Under the pieces are notes generated by a model. The model made no database searches. It saw nothing but the letters and a program-made list of their open reading frames with translations, and had not been told where the DNA came from. The translations under genes were made by a program, and so were the position numbers. From Falsiroseomonas bella (GTDB taxonomy: Bacteria; Pseudomonadota; Alphaproteobacteria; Acetobacterales; Acetobacteraceae), in NCBI RefSeq assembly GCF_003173615.1, contig NZ_QGNA01000001.1, positions 620,001-684,000 of the forward strand: DNA of 64,000 bases, read 5' to 3'. This document shows, piece after piece, positions 45,296 to 53,921 of the stretch; position 1 is the first letter of the stretch; every line of letters starts with the position of its first letter.

Positions 45296-47605
45296 TCATT
45301 TGGTTGCCGCGGCATGTGCCGCGAGACACGCCACGTCCAGGATCTGGTTCACCCCCGCCTGCATCGGCACGATCTGGGCCGAATGCGTCAGCCCGGTCAG
45401 CAGCGGGCCGATCACCTGCGAGCTGGTCAGCTTCGGCACCGCCTTGGTGAGCACATGCGCCGCATGCAGCCCCGGCATGATCAGCACATTCGCCGGCCCG
45501 GTCAGGCGGCAGAAGGGATAAAGCGCCGCGCGCAGAGCGGGATCAAGCGCGACATCGGCCGCCATCTCCCCGTCGAACTCGAAATCCGCGCCGCGCTCGG
45601 CCAGCAGCTTCACCGCGTCGCGGATCGAGCCTGGGATGCTGCCCTTCGGATCGCCGAAGGTGGAGAAGGAGAGGAAGGCCACGCGCGGCTCCAGCCCCAG
45701 CCGCCGCGCCGCCGCCGCCGAGCCGCGCGCGATGGCGGCCAGCGTCTCGGCGTTCGGGCGCTCATGGATCGCGGTGTCCGCCACCAGCACCGTGCCGGCG
45801 CGGCGCGAGACGACGATCGAAAGCCCGAAGACCGAGCGGCCGGGAACGGGGTCGATCGCCATGGAGATGCCCTCCATCGCGACGGAATAGGACCGCGTGC
45901 TGCCGGTGACGATCGCATCGGCATCGCCGCATGCCACCATGCAGGCGGCGAAGACGTTGCGGTCCTGGTTCACCAGGCGCTGGCAGTCGCGGAACAGGAA
46001 GCCGTCGCGCTGCTTGCGCTTGTAGAGGAACTCCGCGTAGCGGACGTTGGAATCGGAGACGCGCGCATTCTGGATCTCGATTCCCGCCGGCAGCGGAATG
46101 CCGAGCGCCGCGGTGATCGCGTTGATCCGGTCCTCCCGCCCGACCAGCACCGGCGTGCCGTAGCCGGCATTGAGGAAGGCGATCGCCGCGCGGATCACCT
46201 TCTCCTCCTCGCCTTCGGCGAAGACGACGCGCTTCGGGTTGTTGCGCACCGACTCCGCGATCGCCTCCAGCGCGCCGACCGTCGCGTCCAGCCGGTTCGC
46301 CAGGTCGCGGGCGTAGCGGTGCAGGTCGGCCAGCGGCTTGCGCGCCACGCCCGATTCCATGGCCGCCTTCGCCACCGCCGGCGAGACGCGGCTGATCAGG
46401 CGCGGGTCGAAGGCGTTGGGGATGATGTATTCCGGGCCGAAGCGCAGCGACTTGCCGGCGCCGGCGCCCGCCACTTCCTCCGGCACGTCCTCCCGCGCCA
46501 GCATGGCCAGCGCCTCGGCCGCCGCGATCTTCATCGCGTCGTTGATCGTGCTGGCGCGGACGTCCAGCGCGCCGCGGAAGATGAAGGGAAAGCCGAGGAC
46601 GTTGTTGACCTGGTTCGGATAGTCCGACCGGCCCGTGGCGACGATCGCGTCGGGCCGGGCGGAGCGCGCCTCGTCCGGCGTGATCTCGGGGTCGGGGTTG
46701 GCCATGGCGAAGATGATCGGCTTCGGCGCCATGGCGCGGACCATGTCGGGCGTCAGCGCGCCCTTCACCGACAGGCCGAAGAACACGTCGGCGCCGTCCA
46801 GCGCCTGGGACAGCGTGCGCGCCGGCGTCTCCACCGCATGCGCCGACTTCCACTGGTTCATGCCCTCGGTCCGGCCGCGCCAGATCACGCCCTTGGTGTC
46901 GCACAGCAGAACATTCTCGGGCCGCATGCCCATCGCCTTCACCAGCTCGGCGCAGGCGATGGAGGCCGCACCCGCGCCGTTGATCACCAGCTTAGTCGTC
47001 TTGATGTCGCGCCCGGTCAGGTGGATGGCGTTGATCAGCCCGGCCGCGGCGACGATCGCGGTCCCATGCTGGTCGTCATGGAAGACCGGGATGTCCATCA
47101 GCTCGCGCAGGCGCTGCTCGATGACGAAGCATTCGGGCGCCTTGATGTCCTCGAGGTTGATGCCGCCGAAGCTGGGCCCGAGGTAGCGCACCGAGTTGAC
47201 GAAGGCGTCCACGTCCTCGGTGTCCACGCAGAGGTCGATGGAATCGACGTCGGCGAAGCGCTTGAACAGCGCCGCCTTGCCCTCCATCACCGGCTTGGAG
47301 GCCAGCGCGCCGAGATTGCCGAGGCCGAGCACCGCGGTGCCGTTGGACACGACCGCAACGAAATTGCCCTTCGCCGTGTAGTCGTAGGCAAGCTTCTTGT
47401 CGCGATGGATGTGCAGGCAGGGCTCCGCCACGCCCGGACTGTAGGCGAGCGACAGGTCCCGCGCGGTGATCAGCGGCTTGGTCAGGCGGATCTCCAGCTT
47501 GCCGGGGCGCCCCTCGGCATGCATGGCCAGCGCTTCCTCCGCCGTGATCCGGGCCGTGCGTGTGTCCCCGACAATCTCGCCAGGCGTCTTGCGCGCGTCG
47601 TCCAT
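45296..47605 (-). CDS. maeB: NADP-dependent malic enzyme with phosphotransacetylase-like domain
   Basis: A 769-residue two-domain enzyme of the MaeB type. The malic domain occupies about residues 1-430, with [34 protein letters not shown] and the NADP-binding [18 protein letters not shown]. The C-terminal half, to about 765, is a phosphotransacetylase-like regulatory domain ([31 protein letters not shown]). It decarboxylates malate to pyruvate and makes NADPH. GGAGAAAG precedes the ATG. The 114-base gap upstream holds no gene. Confidence 0.96.
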   Translation of the reverse strand: MDDARKTPGEIVGDTRTARITAEEALAMHAEGRPGKLEIRLTKPLITARDLSLAYSPGVAEPCLHIHRDKKLAYDYTAKGNFVAVVSNGTAVLGLGNLGALASKPVMEGKAALFKRFADVDSIDLCVDTEDVDAFVNSVRYLGPSFGGINLEDIKAPECFVIEQRLRELMDIPVFHDDQHGTAIVAAAGLINAIHLTGRDIKTTKLVINGAGAASIACAELVKAMGMRPENVLLCDTKGVIWRGRTEGMNQWKSAHAVETPARTLSQALDGADVFFGLSVKGALTPDMVRAMAPKPIIFAMANPDPEITPDEARSARPDAIVATGRSDYPNQVNNVLGFPFIFRGALDVRASTINDAMKIAAAEALAMLAREDVPEEVAGAGAGKSLRFGPEYIIPNAFDPRLISRVSPAVAKAAMESGVARKPLADLHRYARDLANRLDATVGALEAIAESVRNNPKRVVFAEGEEEKVIRAAIAFLNAGYGTPVLVGREDRINAITAALGIPLPAGIEIQNARVSDSNVRYAEFLYKRKQRDGFLFRDCQRLVNQDRNVFAACMVACGDADAIVTGSTRSYSVAMEGISMAIDPVPGRSVFGLSIVVSRRAGTVLVADTAIHERPNAETLAAIARGSAAAARRLGLEPRVAFLSFSTFGDPKGSIPGSIRDAVKLLAERGADFEFDGEMAADVALDPALRAALYPFCRLTGPANVLIMPGLHAAHVLTKAVPKLTSSQVIGPLLTGLTHSAQIVPMQAGVNQILDVACLAAHAAATK

Positions 47606-47719
47606 CGTTCCGGCTTTCTCCCCAACCTCAGGGACACTTATGAGGCCGGGCGCGTCGCGGCGGAAGCCGGGCGCTTCGCAGGTGCGGCGATGGGGGGCCT
47701 GCAGGGCGGGCGGGCCGCC

Positions 47720-49051
47720 TCAGCCTTCCATCGCTTCGGGCGTGGCGGCGGGGCGCAGCAGGGCGAAGGCCAGCAGGATGGCAAGAAGCAGTGCGCCGGC
47801 GAGCGCCGGGGCCCGCCAGTCTCCCGCCAGCACCCGGTTGGCCAGCAGCGCGGCGCAGACCAGGGCGCCCGCGGCGGGCACGATCGCCGGAACCTCGAAG
47901 CCGCCATGCGGTTCGCCGGCCCGGCGCTGCAGCACCAGCAGGGCCACGTTCACCACGCTGAACACGCCGAGCAGCAGCAGCACCGTCGCCGCGGCGAGCT
48001 GGCCGATATCGCCCGCCAGCACCAGCGCCAGCACCACCGGCAGCAGCGCCAGGATCGCCACATGCGGCGTGTGCCGCCGCGGATGGATGCGGGTCAGCGC
48101 GGGCGGGAACAGCCCGTGCCGCGCCATGCCCAGCAGCAGGCGCGAGGCGGTGACGTAGTTCAGCAGCCCGGTATTCGCCACCGCGAAGAGGGTGATGGCG
48201 GCATAGCCCCACTCCGGGAACCAGGGCGCGGCGCGCGCCATGACCGCCACCAGCGGGCCGGGCGCGACCGCAAGCTCCTGCCACGGCACGACGGAGACGG
48301 CGGTGATCGCCACGGCGATGTAGAGCGCCGTCGCGGTGAGCATCGCCGCGATGATGCCGATCGGCAGGGTACGGCGCGGGTTGCGCGCCTCCTCCGCGAC
48401 GTTCAGCGTGTCCTCGAAGCCGATGAAGGCGAAGAAGGTCAGGATCGCGCCGGTCATCAGGAAGGACAGGCCGATGCCCTCGCCGGTCGGCGTCTCCAGC
48501 AGCGGCCGGCTGCCCCACCAGCCGATGCCGACCACGATCACCAGCACCAGGCCGCAGGCCTCGATGACGGTGCAGACGATGTTCACCCACATGCTCTCGC
48601 GGATGCCGCGCAGCACGATGCCGGCCAGCAGCAGCACGAAGCCGATCGCCACCGCGACTGCCGGCACGGCCTGCAGTCCCGTGAGCGCGAGCAGGTTCGC
48701 CGCCACGACTCGCGACTGAGTCGCGACCGAGGTGAGGCCGGAAGCCATCACCGCCAGGCCCACCACCCAGGTCAGCAGCGGCATGGCGAAGGCGCGCCCG
48801 GTGACGTAGGCAGCGCCGCCCGCCCGCGGATAGCGGCTGCCGAGCGAAGCGTAGGACAGGCCTGTCAGCAGCGCCGCGACCATCGCCACCAGAAAGCCGA
48901 GCCAGACGGCCGAGCCCAGTTCGCCCGCCGCGCGCCCGACCAGGCCGTAGATACCGGCGCCGAGCATCCCGCCGAGCGTATACGCGAACAGCTGGAAGGG
49001 CCCGATGCTGCGCTGCAGACCCGGCTGGGCGACGACACCCTGCTCCGCCAT
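47720..49051 (-). CDS. APC-family amino acid permease
   Basis: A 443-residue inner-membrane transporter with about twelve helices. The APC start is clear (FQLFAYTLGGMLGAGIYGLVGRAAGELG), including the G-A-G-I-Y helix break, and FFAFIGFEDTLNVAEEARNPRRTLPIGI is the conserved loop before helix 7. It probably imports an amino acid or amine by proton symport; the substrate is unknown. It is divergent from TTT operon 1, with a 130-base gap. Confidence 0.9.
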   Translation of the reverse strand: MAEQGVVAQPGLQRSIGPFQLFAYTLGGMLGAGIYGLVGRAAGELGSAVWLGFLVAMVAALLTGLSYASLGSRYPRAGGAAYVTGRAFAMPLLTWVVGLAVMASGLTSVATQSRVVAANLLALTGLQAVPAVAVAIGFVLLLAGIVLRGIRESMWVNIVCTVIEACGLVLVIVVGIGWWGSRPLLETPTGEGIGLSFLMTGAILTFFAFIGFEDTLNVAEEARNPRRTLPIGIIAAMLTATALYIAVAITAVSVVPWQELAVAPGPLVAVMARAAPWFPEWGYAAITLFAVANTGLLNYVTASRLLLGMARHGLFPPALTRIHPRRHTPHVAILALLPVVLALVLAGDIGQLAAATVLLLLGVFSVVNVALLVLQRRAGEPHGGFEVPAIVPAAGALVCAALLANRVLAGDWRAPALAGALLLAILLAFALLRPAATPEAMEG

Positions 49052-49181
49052 GCGTCAAGGCCCTCCTCAGTACGAGACGCGCCGGCCGGCCGGCCGGTTT
49101 CGCGCGCGCCGTTTGCGCCCGTGGTGCGGCTGTCCTAGGCTTTCCGCAACACCGCAGACCGATCGATTCCGGGGAGGAACC

Positions 49182-50156
49182 ATGAGCCTGCATCGTCGCA
49201 ACCTGTTCACCGCCGCCCTCGGCCTTTCCGCAGCCGGCATGATGGGCTCGCCCGCCTGGGCGCAGCAGCGTTTCGCCAACATCTACATGTTCGTCCCAGC
49301 CGGCCCGGGCGGCGGCTGGGACGGCCTCGGCCGCGCCATCGAGCAGGTGGCCCGCGGCGCCGGCCTGGTCGGAAACTTCCAGTTCGAGAATGTCGGCGGC
49401 GCCGGCGGCATGGTGGGCCTGCCGCGCTTCGCGTCGCAGCGCCGCGGCCGCGCGGACAGCCTGATGGTCGGCGGCTCGGTGATGGTCGGCGCGGGCATCA
49501 CCAACAAGTCGCCGATGACGATCAAGGACGTGGTGCCGATCGCGCGCATGACGGAGGAGATCGGCGTGGTCGTCGTGCCCTCCTCCTCCGAGTTCCAGAA
49601 CATGGGGCAGCTGCTGCAGGCGCTGCGCACGAACCCCGGCGCGGTGGCGGTGGGCGGCGGCTCGGCCGGCGGCACCGACCACATCACGCTCGGCCTGATC
49701 CTGAAGGCGCTCGGGCGCAACCCGCGGGAGGCCTCCTATGTCGCCTTCGCCGGCGGCGGCCCGGCCCAGGCCGCGATCATCGGCGGCCAGGTGAAGGCCG
49801 GCATCTCCGGCTATTCGGAGTTCGCCGAGCAGATCAAGGCGGGCCGTATGCGCGCGCTGGCCACGACGGGCGAGCGCCGGTCCGATCCGAACGTGCCGAC
49901 GCTCAAGGAGAGCGGGGTGGATGTCGTCACCTCCAACTGGCGCGGCGTGTTCGGCGCGCCCGGCATCAATGCCAGCCAGCGCCAGGCGCTGACCGACCTG
50001 ATGACGGCGATCCATGCGTTGCCGGCCTGGAAGCAGACCCTCGAGACGCGCGGCTGGGACGACGCCTTCCTCGCCGGTGCGCCGTTCGCGGAGTATCTGA
50101 ACCGCGACATCACCTCCACCGAGGAGGTGCTCCGCGACCTCGGCCTCGCGACGTGA
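49182..50156 (+). CDS. tctC: TTT extracytoplasmic receptor (Bug family), operon 1
   Basis: A 324-residue periplasmic binding protein. The ATG follows GGGGAGG, and the signal is twin-arginine-like (SLHRRNLFTAALGLSAAGMMGSPAWAQ). Bug features are the first ligand loop (MFVPAGPGGGWDGLGRAIEQ), VENVGGAGGMVGLPRF, and GGGSAGGTDHITLGL. Bug receptors usually bind di- or tricarboxylates; the ligand is not predictable. It heads a tctCBA operon and overlaps tctB by four bases. Confidence 0.93.
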   Translation: MSLHRRNLFTAALGLSAAGMMGSPAWAQQRFANIYMFVPAGPGGGWDGLGRAIEQVARGAGLVGNFQFENVGGAGGMVGLPRFASQRRGRADSLMVGGSVMVGAGITNKSPMTIKDVVPIARMTEEIGVVVVPSSSEFQNMGQLLQALRTNPGAVAVGGGSAGGTDHITLGLILKALGRNPREASYVAFAGGGPAQAAIIGGQVKAGISGYSEFAEQIKAGRMRALATTGERRSDPNVPTLKESGVDVVTSNWRGVFGAPGINASQRQALTDLMTAIHALPAWKQTLETRGWDDAFLAGAPFAEYLNRDITSTEEVLRDLGLAT

Positions 50157-50653
50157 CGAAGGCGCGGCCGGACCGCGCGGATCTCGGTGCCGGGCTCGCC
50201 GTTCTGGGGCTCGGCGGGGTCGCGGTCTGGCAGGCGCTGGCGATCCCGACCTCGCCGCTCTACGCGCAGGTCGGGCCGAAGCTCGTTCCCTGGCTGGTCG
50301 CCGCCGGGCTGCTGGTGCTCGGCGCGCTGCTGACGGCGGCGGCGCTGCGCGGCGGCTGGTCGGCGGACATCCCGGAGATCGCGGAGGCGCCGCCGCCCAA
50401 TCCGCGCTCTCTGGCGCTGCTGCTGGCGGGGCTGCTGGCGAACCTGGTGCTGATCGGGCCGCTCGGCTTCACCCTCGCCGCCACGGTGCAGTTCACGCTG
50501 GTGGCGGCCGCCTTCGGCTCCCGCGCGTATCTGCGCAACGCCGTGATCGCCTTCGTCGTGGCGCTCGGCGCCTACACGCTCTTCGTCAAGCTGCTCGGCG
50601 TGAACATCGGCGCGGGCCTGGTCGAGGGCCTGGTGTTCGGAACGCCGGAGTGA
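50153..50653 (+). CDS. tctB: TTT small membrane subunit, operon 1
   Basis: A 166-residue membrane protein with four predicted helices, starting with GTG inside the end of tctC. The pattern [43 protein letters not shown] is typical of TctB, where the P-x-x-x-P segment follows the first helix. It works with TctA. Unlike operon 2, where tctB and tctA overlap, a 130-base insert with element R4 separates it from tctA. Confidence 0.9.
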   Translation: MTKARPDRADLGAGLAVLGLGGVAVWQALAIPTSPLYAQVGPKLVPWLVAAGLLVLGALLTAAALRGGWSADIPEIAEAPPPNPRSLALLLAGLLANLVLIGPLGFTLAATVQFTLVAAAFGSRAYLRNAVIAFVVALGAYTLFVKLLGVNIGAGLVEGLVFGTPE

Positions 50654-50670
50654 TCGCGCGGCGCCATACT

Positions 50671-50778
50671 CCGGGCCGCGAACGCGGCCCCGCGCACGAC
50701 GCGCGCAACGGCGCCGTCGCGACAGTGCGTCGGCGCGCAAGGCAAGCCACCGAAGGTGGCGCGCGCCGCCTGAGGGCA
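50671..50778 (+). repeat. multi-hairpin intergenic element R4
   Basis: Sits between tctB and tctA. Stems: GGGCCGCG/CGCGGCCC with loop AA (50673-50690), CGCGC/GCGCG (50691-50705), the palindrome ACGGCGCCGT (50708-50717), then CAAGGCAA and GCCACC/GGTGGC with loop GAA (50746-50760), ending with the tag GCCGCCTGAGGGCA. The tctA ATG is five bases downstream, so the tag overlaps the place for ribosome binding. Confidence 0.78.
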
Positions 50779-50783
50779 GGATA

Positions 50784-52283
50784 ATGGATGCCATCGCCGG
50801 CCTCTCGATGGGCTTCGCCAATGCGCTGAGCCTGAGCAACCTCGGCTGGGCGCTGCTCGGCTGCTTCCTCGGCACCGCGATCGGCGTGCTGCCGGGGCTC
50901 GGCCCCGCGCTGACCATCGCGCTGCTGCTGCCGATCACCTTCAGCGTCAGCGCCACCGGCGCCTTCATCCTGTTCTGCGGCATCTTCTACGGCGCGATGT
51001 ATGGCGGTTCGACCACCTCGATCCTGCTCAACACGCCAGGCGAATCGGGCTCGATCATCACCGCGCTCGAAGGGGCGAAGATGGCGCGGAACGGCCGCGC
51101 CGGGCCGGCGCTGGCCACCTCCGCCATCGGCAGCTTCGTCGCCGGCACGGTCGGCACGCTCGGCATCGCCTTCCTCGGCCCCGTGATCGTGGAACTCGCG
51201 CTGAAGCTCGGCCCGGCCGAGTATTTCTCCCTCATGGTGCTGTGCTTCGTCACCGTCTCCGCCGTGCTGGGCGGCAGCGCGCTGCGCGGCCTGACAAGCC
51301 TGTTCTTCGGCCTGCTGCTCGGCCTGGTGGGCATCGACCTGCAGACCGGCCAGCCGCGCCTGACCTTCGGCGTCCCCGAATTGCTGGATGGCGTGAACGT
51401 GGTGCTGGTCGCGGTCGCGCTGTTCGCGGTGGGGGAGACGCTCTACCTCGCCTGGCGCCATGTGGAGGGCAAGGCGGAGGTGCTGCCCGTCGGTCGCATC
51501 ATGATGTCGCGCAGCGACTGGAAGCGCAGCTTCTGGCCCTGGATCCGCGGCGCCGGCCTCGGCTTCCCCTTCGGCGTGATGCCGGCGGGCGGAACCGAGA
51601 TGCCGACCATGCTGAGCTACTACGCCGAGCGGAAGCTAGCCCCGCCCGAAGCGCAGAAGGAGTTCGGCACCACCGGCGCAATCGAGGGCGTGGCGGGGCC
51701 GGAGGCGGCGAACAACGCCGCGGCGGCGGGCGTGCTGGTGCCGATGCTCACCCTCGGCCTGCCGACCAGCGCGACGGCCGCGATCATGCTGAGCGCCTTC
51801 CAGAGCTACGGCATCCAGCCGGGGCCGATGCTGTTCACCACGCAGGGCGAGCTGGTCTGGACGCTGATCGCCTCGCTGTTCATCGCGAACGTCATGCTCG
51901 TGGTGCTGAACCTGCCGCTGGTCGGGCTCTGGGCGCGCATCCTCAAGATCCCGCAGCCGCAGCTCTACGCCGGCATCCTGATCTTCGCGACGATCGGCAC
52001 CTACGGCATCAGCAATTCGGTGGTGGACCTGGTGCTGCTGTATGGCATCGGGATCATTGCGATGTTCATGCGCCGCTTCGACTTCCCGGTGGCGCCGGTG
52101 GTGATCGGCATGATCCTGGGCCCGATGGCCGAGCAGGCGATGCGGCAGGCACTGACCATCAGCCAGGGCGACTGGTCCACCTTCGTCACGCGGCCGGCGA
52201 GCCTGGTGATCCTGCTGGTGGCGGTGGCGGCGCTGCTCGGCCCGAAGCTGTACGGGGCCTGGCTGCGGCGGATGGCGGGGTAG
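50784..52283 (+). CDS. tctA: TTT large membrane subunit, operon 1
   Basis: A 499-residue membrane protein with about twelve helices. The TctA signatures are [60 protein letters not shown] (the S-T-T-S-I-L-L-N-x-P-G motif) and [30 protein letters not shown]. It is the permease subunit coupling substrate import to the proton gradient. The operon seems to end here; a toxin-antitoxin pair follows. Confidence 0.95.
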   Translation: MDAIAGLSMGFANALSLSNLGWALLGCFLGTAIGVLPGLGPALTIALLLPITFSVSATGAFILFCGIFYGAMYGGSTTSILLNTPGESGSIITALEGAKMARNGRAGPALATSAIGSFVAGTVGTLGIAFLGPVIVELALKLGPAEYFSLMVLCFVTVSAVLGGSALRGLTSLFFGLLLGLVGIDLQTGQPRLTFGVPELLDGVNVVLVAVALFAVGETLYLAWRHVEGKAEVLPVGRIMMSRSDWKRSFWPWIRGAGLGFPFGVMPAGGTEMPTMLSYYAERKLAPPEAQKEFGTTGAIEGVAGPEAANNAAAAGVLVPMLTLGLPTSATAAIMLSAFQSYGIQPGPMLFTTQGELVWTLIASLFIANVMLVVLNLPLVGLWARILKIPQPQLYAGILIFATIGTYGISNSVVDLVLLYGIGIIAMFMRRFDFPVAPVVIGMILGPMAEQAMRQALTISQGDWSTFVTRPASLVILLVAVAALLGPKLYGAWLRRMAG

Positions 52284-52290
52284 CCGCCGT

Positions 52291-52319
52291 TGTGCTTGAA
52301 ATGCACAGCGCGGCTGTGC
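52291..52319 (+). promoter_or_regulatory. three-half-site operator of the HTH-CcdA/CcdB operon
   Basis: TGTGC (52291), GCACA (52303) and TGTGC (52315) are spaced exactly 12 bases apart. They make two overlapping inverted repeats, the second perfect over seven bases (GCACAGC-GCG-GCTGTGC, 52303-52319). A -35-like TTGAAA (52296-52301) lies between them. The array ends 12 bases before the antitoxin ATG, the place expected for autorepression by the antitoxin. Confidence 0.68.
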
Positions 52320-52330
52320 GATCAAAGCAT

Positions 52331-52747
52331 ATGACGCTGGCTGATTATCTGCGCCGGACCGGTACGACGCTGAGCGCCTTCGGCCAGCGCGTCGGGGTTT
52401 GTCATTCGACGGTCCAGCGTTGGGCGACCGGCCAGGCTGCGCCACGCGACAAGGGAATGATGGAGGCGGTCGCGCGGGCGACCGGTGGTGCCGTTACGGC
52501 AGGGGACTTTTTCCCGAGCGGCGAGCTGGCACGCACGTACGGCCTCGCCGAGACCCAGGCCCCCTTGGCCGCCGAAGCCCGCGCCCTCGGCCTCGATCCC
52601 GACGCAATCGCCGCCAAGGCGATCCAGGACGCCATTCGCGCCGAGAAGGCCCGCCGCTGGCAGGAGGAGAACCGGGCGGCGCTCGACGCCCAGAACGCCT
52701 GGATCGAGAAGCACGGATTGCCGCTGGCGAAACATCGGATGTTCTGA
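52331..52747 (+). CDS. HTH-CcdA fusion antitoxin
   Basis: A 138-residue protein. Residues 1-62 form a Cro/XRE-like helix-turn-helix (LSAFGQRVGVCHSTVQRWATGQAAPRDKGMMEAV). Residues about 78-138 match the CcdA toxin-binding arm: AEARALGLDPDAIAAKAIQDAI, then RRWQEENRAALDAQNAWIEKHGLPLA. Classical CcdA uses a ribbon-helix-helix for DNA binding, so the DNA-binding part is replaced here. The ATG at 52331 is preferred over one at 52301, which lies inside the operator. The CcdB-like toxin begins four bases after its stop. Confidence 0.82.
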   Translation: MTLADYLRRTGTTLSAFGQRVGVCHSTVQRWATGQAAPRDKGMMEAVARATGGAVTAGDFFPSGELARTYGLAETQAPLAAEARALGLDPDAIAAKAIQDAIRAEKARRWQEENRAALDAQNAWIEKHGLPLAKHRMF

Positions 52748-52751
52748 TCCG

Positions 52752-53051
52752 GTGCCGCGCTACGACTTGCATCGAATTCCTCGGGGTGGCGGCTATCTGC
52801 TCAACCTCCAGCACGACCTGCACGCCCACCTCTCCACGCGCGTGGTTGCGCCGCTTCTGCCGGCGGCGGGGGCACCCCCGCCGGCGCGGGGCCTCAATCC
52901 GCAATTCGAGCTGGAAGACGGGCCGCACATCCTCTTTCCGCAATTCATGGCTGCCGTGCCGAAGCGGGAACTTGGCCCCGTGGTCGGCACCCTGGATGCT
53001 CATCGCGACGACATCACGCGCGCCCTGGACCTGTTGCTGACCGGCTTCTGA
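52752..53051 (+). CDS. CcdB-family toxin
   Basis: A 99-residue protein with a GTG start, matching CcdB: YDLHRIPRGGGYLLNLQHDLHAHLSTRVVAPLLP, then LNPQFELEDGPHILFPQFMAAVPKRELG and the C-terminal DDITRALDLLLTGF. CcdB poisons DNA gyrase; the C-terminal W-G-I end of the F-plasmid toxin is replaced here by TGF, as in chromosomal relatives. It is neutralised by the upstream antitoxin. Its location on the chromosome after a transporter operon suggests a transferred or resident module. Confidence 0.85.
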   Translation: MPRYDLHRIPRGGGYLLNLQHDLHAHLSTRVVAPLLPAAGAPPPARGLNPQFELEDGPHILFPQFMAAVPKRELGPVVGTLDAHRDDITRALDLLLTGF

Positions 53052-53147
53052 GCGCGGCGGATCACGAACTCGTTCAGTCTGTTTCCGCCGTGTTTCCGCG
53101 CCGGCCTCGCGCTTGATCCGTTGCGCGCCCCACCCGAAATCGGGGGC

Positions 53148-53870
53148 ATGATCGACGCCAAGCAGCTTCTCGACCGCTTCCTCGGTGCGCAGGGCGGCAA
53201 CCGCCCGCCAGGCGCGCCGGCCGCGCCCGGCGCGGGCTTCCAGCTTCCCGGCGGGCTTTCCGACATCACGCGCCATGTGCCGGGCGGTGCTGCCGGGCTC
53301 GCCGCCGGGGCAGGCCTGCTCGCGACGATGCTGGGCGGCAAGAAGCTGCGGAAGATGACCGGCGGCGCGATCGGCTATGGCGGCGCGGCGGCGCTCGGCG
53401 CGCTGGCCTATCGAGCCTGGCAGAACTGGCAGGCGCAGCAGGGTGCGCAGCCCGCGTCCGGCACGCCGCAGCCCGCCTCGGATCGCTTTCTGCCAAGCGC
53501 AGCCCCCGCCGCCGACGGCACGCCCTTCGAGCTCGCCCTGGTCCGCACCATGGTCGCGGCGGCCAAGGCCGACGGGCATGTGGACGCCGCCGAGCAGCGC
53601 GCGATCTTCGAGGCGGTGGAGCGCGCCGGGCTGGACGCCGAAGCCAAGGCCTTCGTCTTCGACCTGCTGCGCCGCGACATCCCCTTCGAGGAGATCGCCG
53701 CTGGCGCCGCGACGCCCGAGCAGGCGGCGGAGCTCTACCTCGCCGCGCGGCTCGCCATCGACCCGGACGAGGCGTCCGAACGCGCCTGGCTCGCGGCGCT
53801 CGCGCATCGGCTGTCGCTGCCGGACGGCCTCGTCGCGCAGATCGAGGCCGAGGCGCAGCGCGTGGGCTGA
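53148..53870 (+). CDS. DUF533/TerB-like membrane-associated protein
   Basis: A 240-residue protein. It begins with MIDAKQLLDRFLG, typical of DUF533. A glycine/alanine-rich hydrophobic stretch (GGAAGLAAGAGLLATMLGGKKLRKMTGGAIGYGGAAALGALAYRAWQNW, about residues 45-95) may associate with membranes. The C-terminal TerB-like helical domain includes MVAAAKADGHVDAAEQRAIFEAVERAGL, with acidic residues that could bind metal. The function is unknown. Confidence 0.82.
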   Translation: MIDAKQLLDRFLGAQGGNRPPGAPAAPGAGFQLPGGLSDITRHVPGGAAGLAAGAGLLATMLGGKKLRKMTGGAIGYGGAAALGALAYRAWQNWQAQQGAQPASGTPQPASDRFLPSAAPAADGTPFELALVRTMVAAAKADGHVDAAEQRAIFEAVERAGLDAEAKAFVFDLLRRDIPFEEIAAGAATPEQAAELYLAARLAIDPDEASERAWLAALAHRLSLPDGLVAQIEAEAQRVG

Positions 53871-53921
53871 TCCCGCGCGGCCTGCCGCACGCCCGCCATC
53901 ATCCTGGCCGATGCCGCGGGC

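Noticed and set aside
44735-49138. A 1467-residue plus-strand frame
   Set aside because: It is antisense to DUF488, malic enzyme and the APC permease, and its His/Arg/Gly-rich text matches no family.
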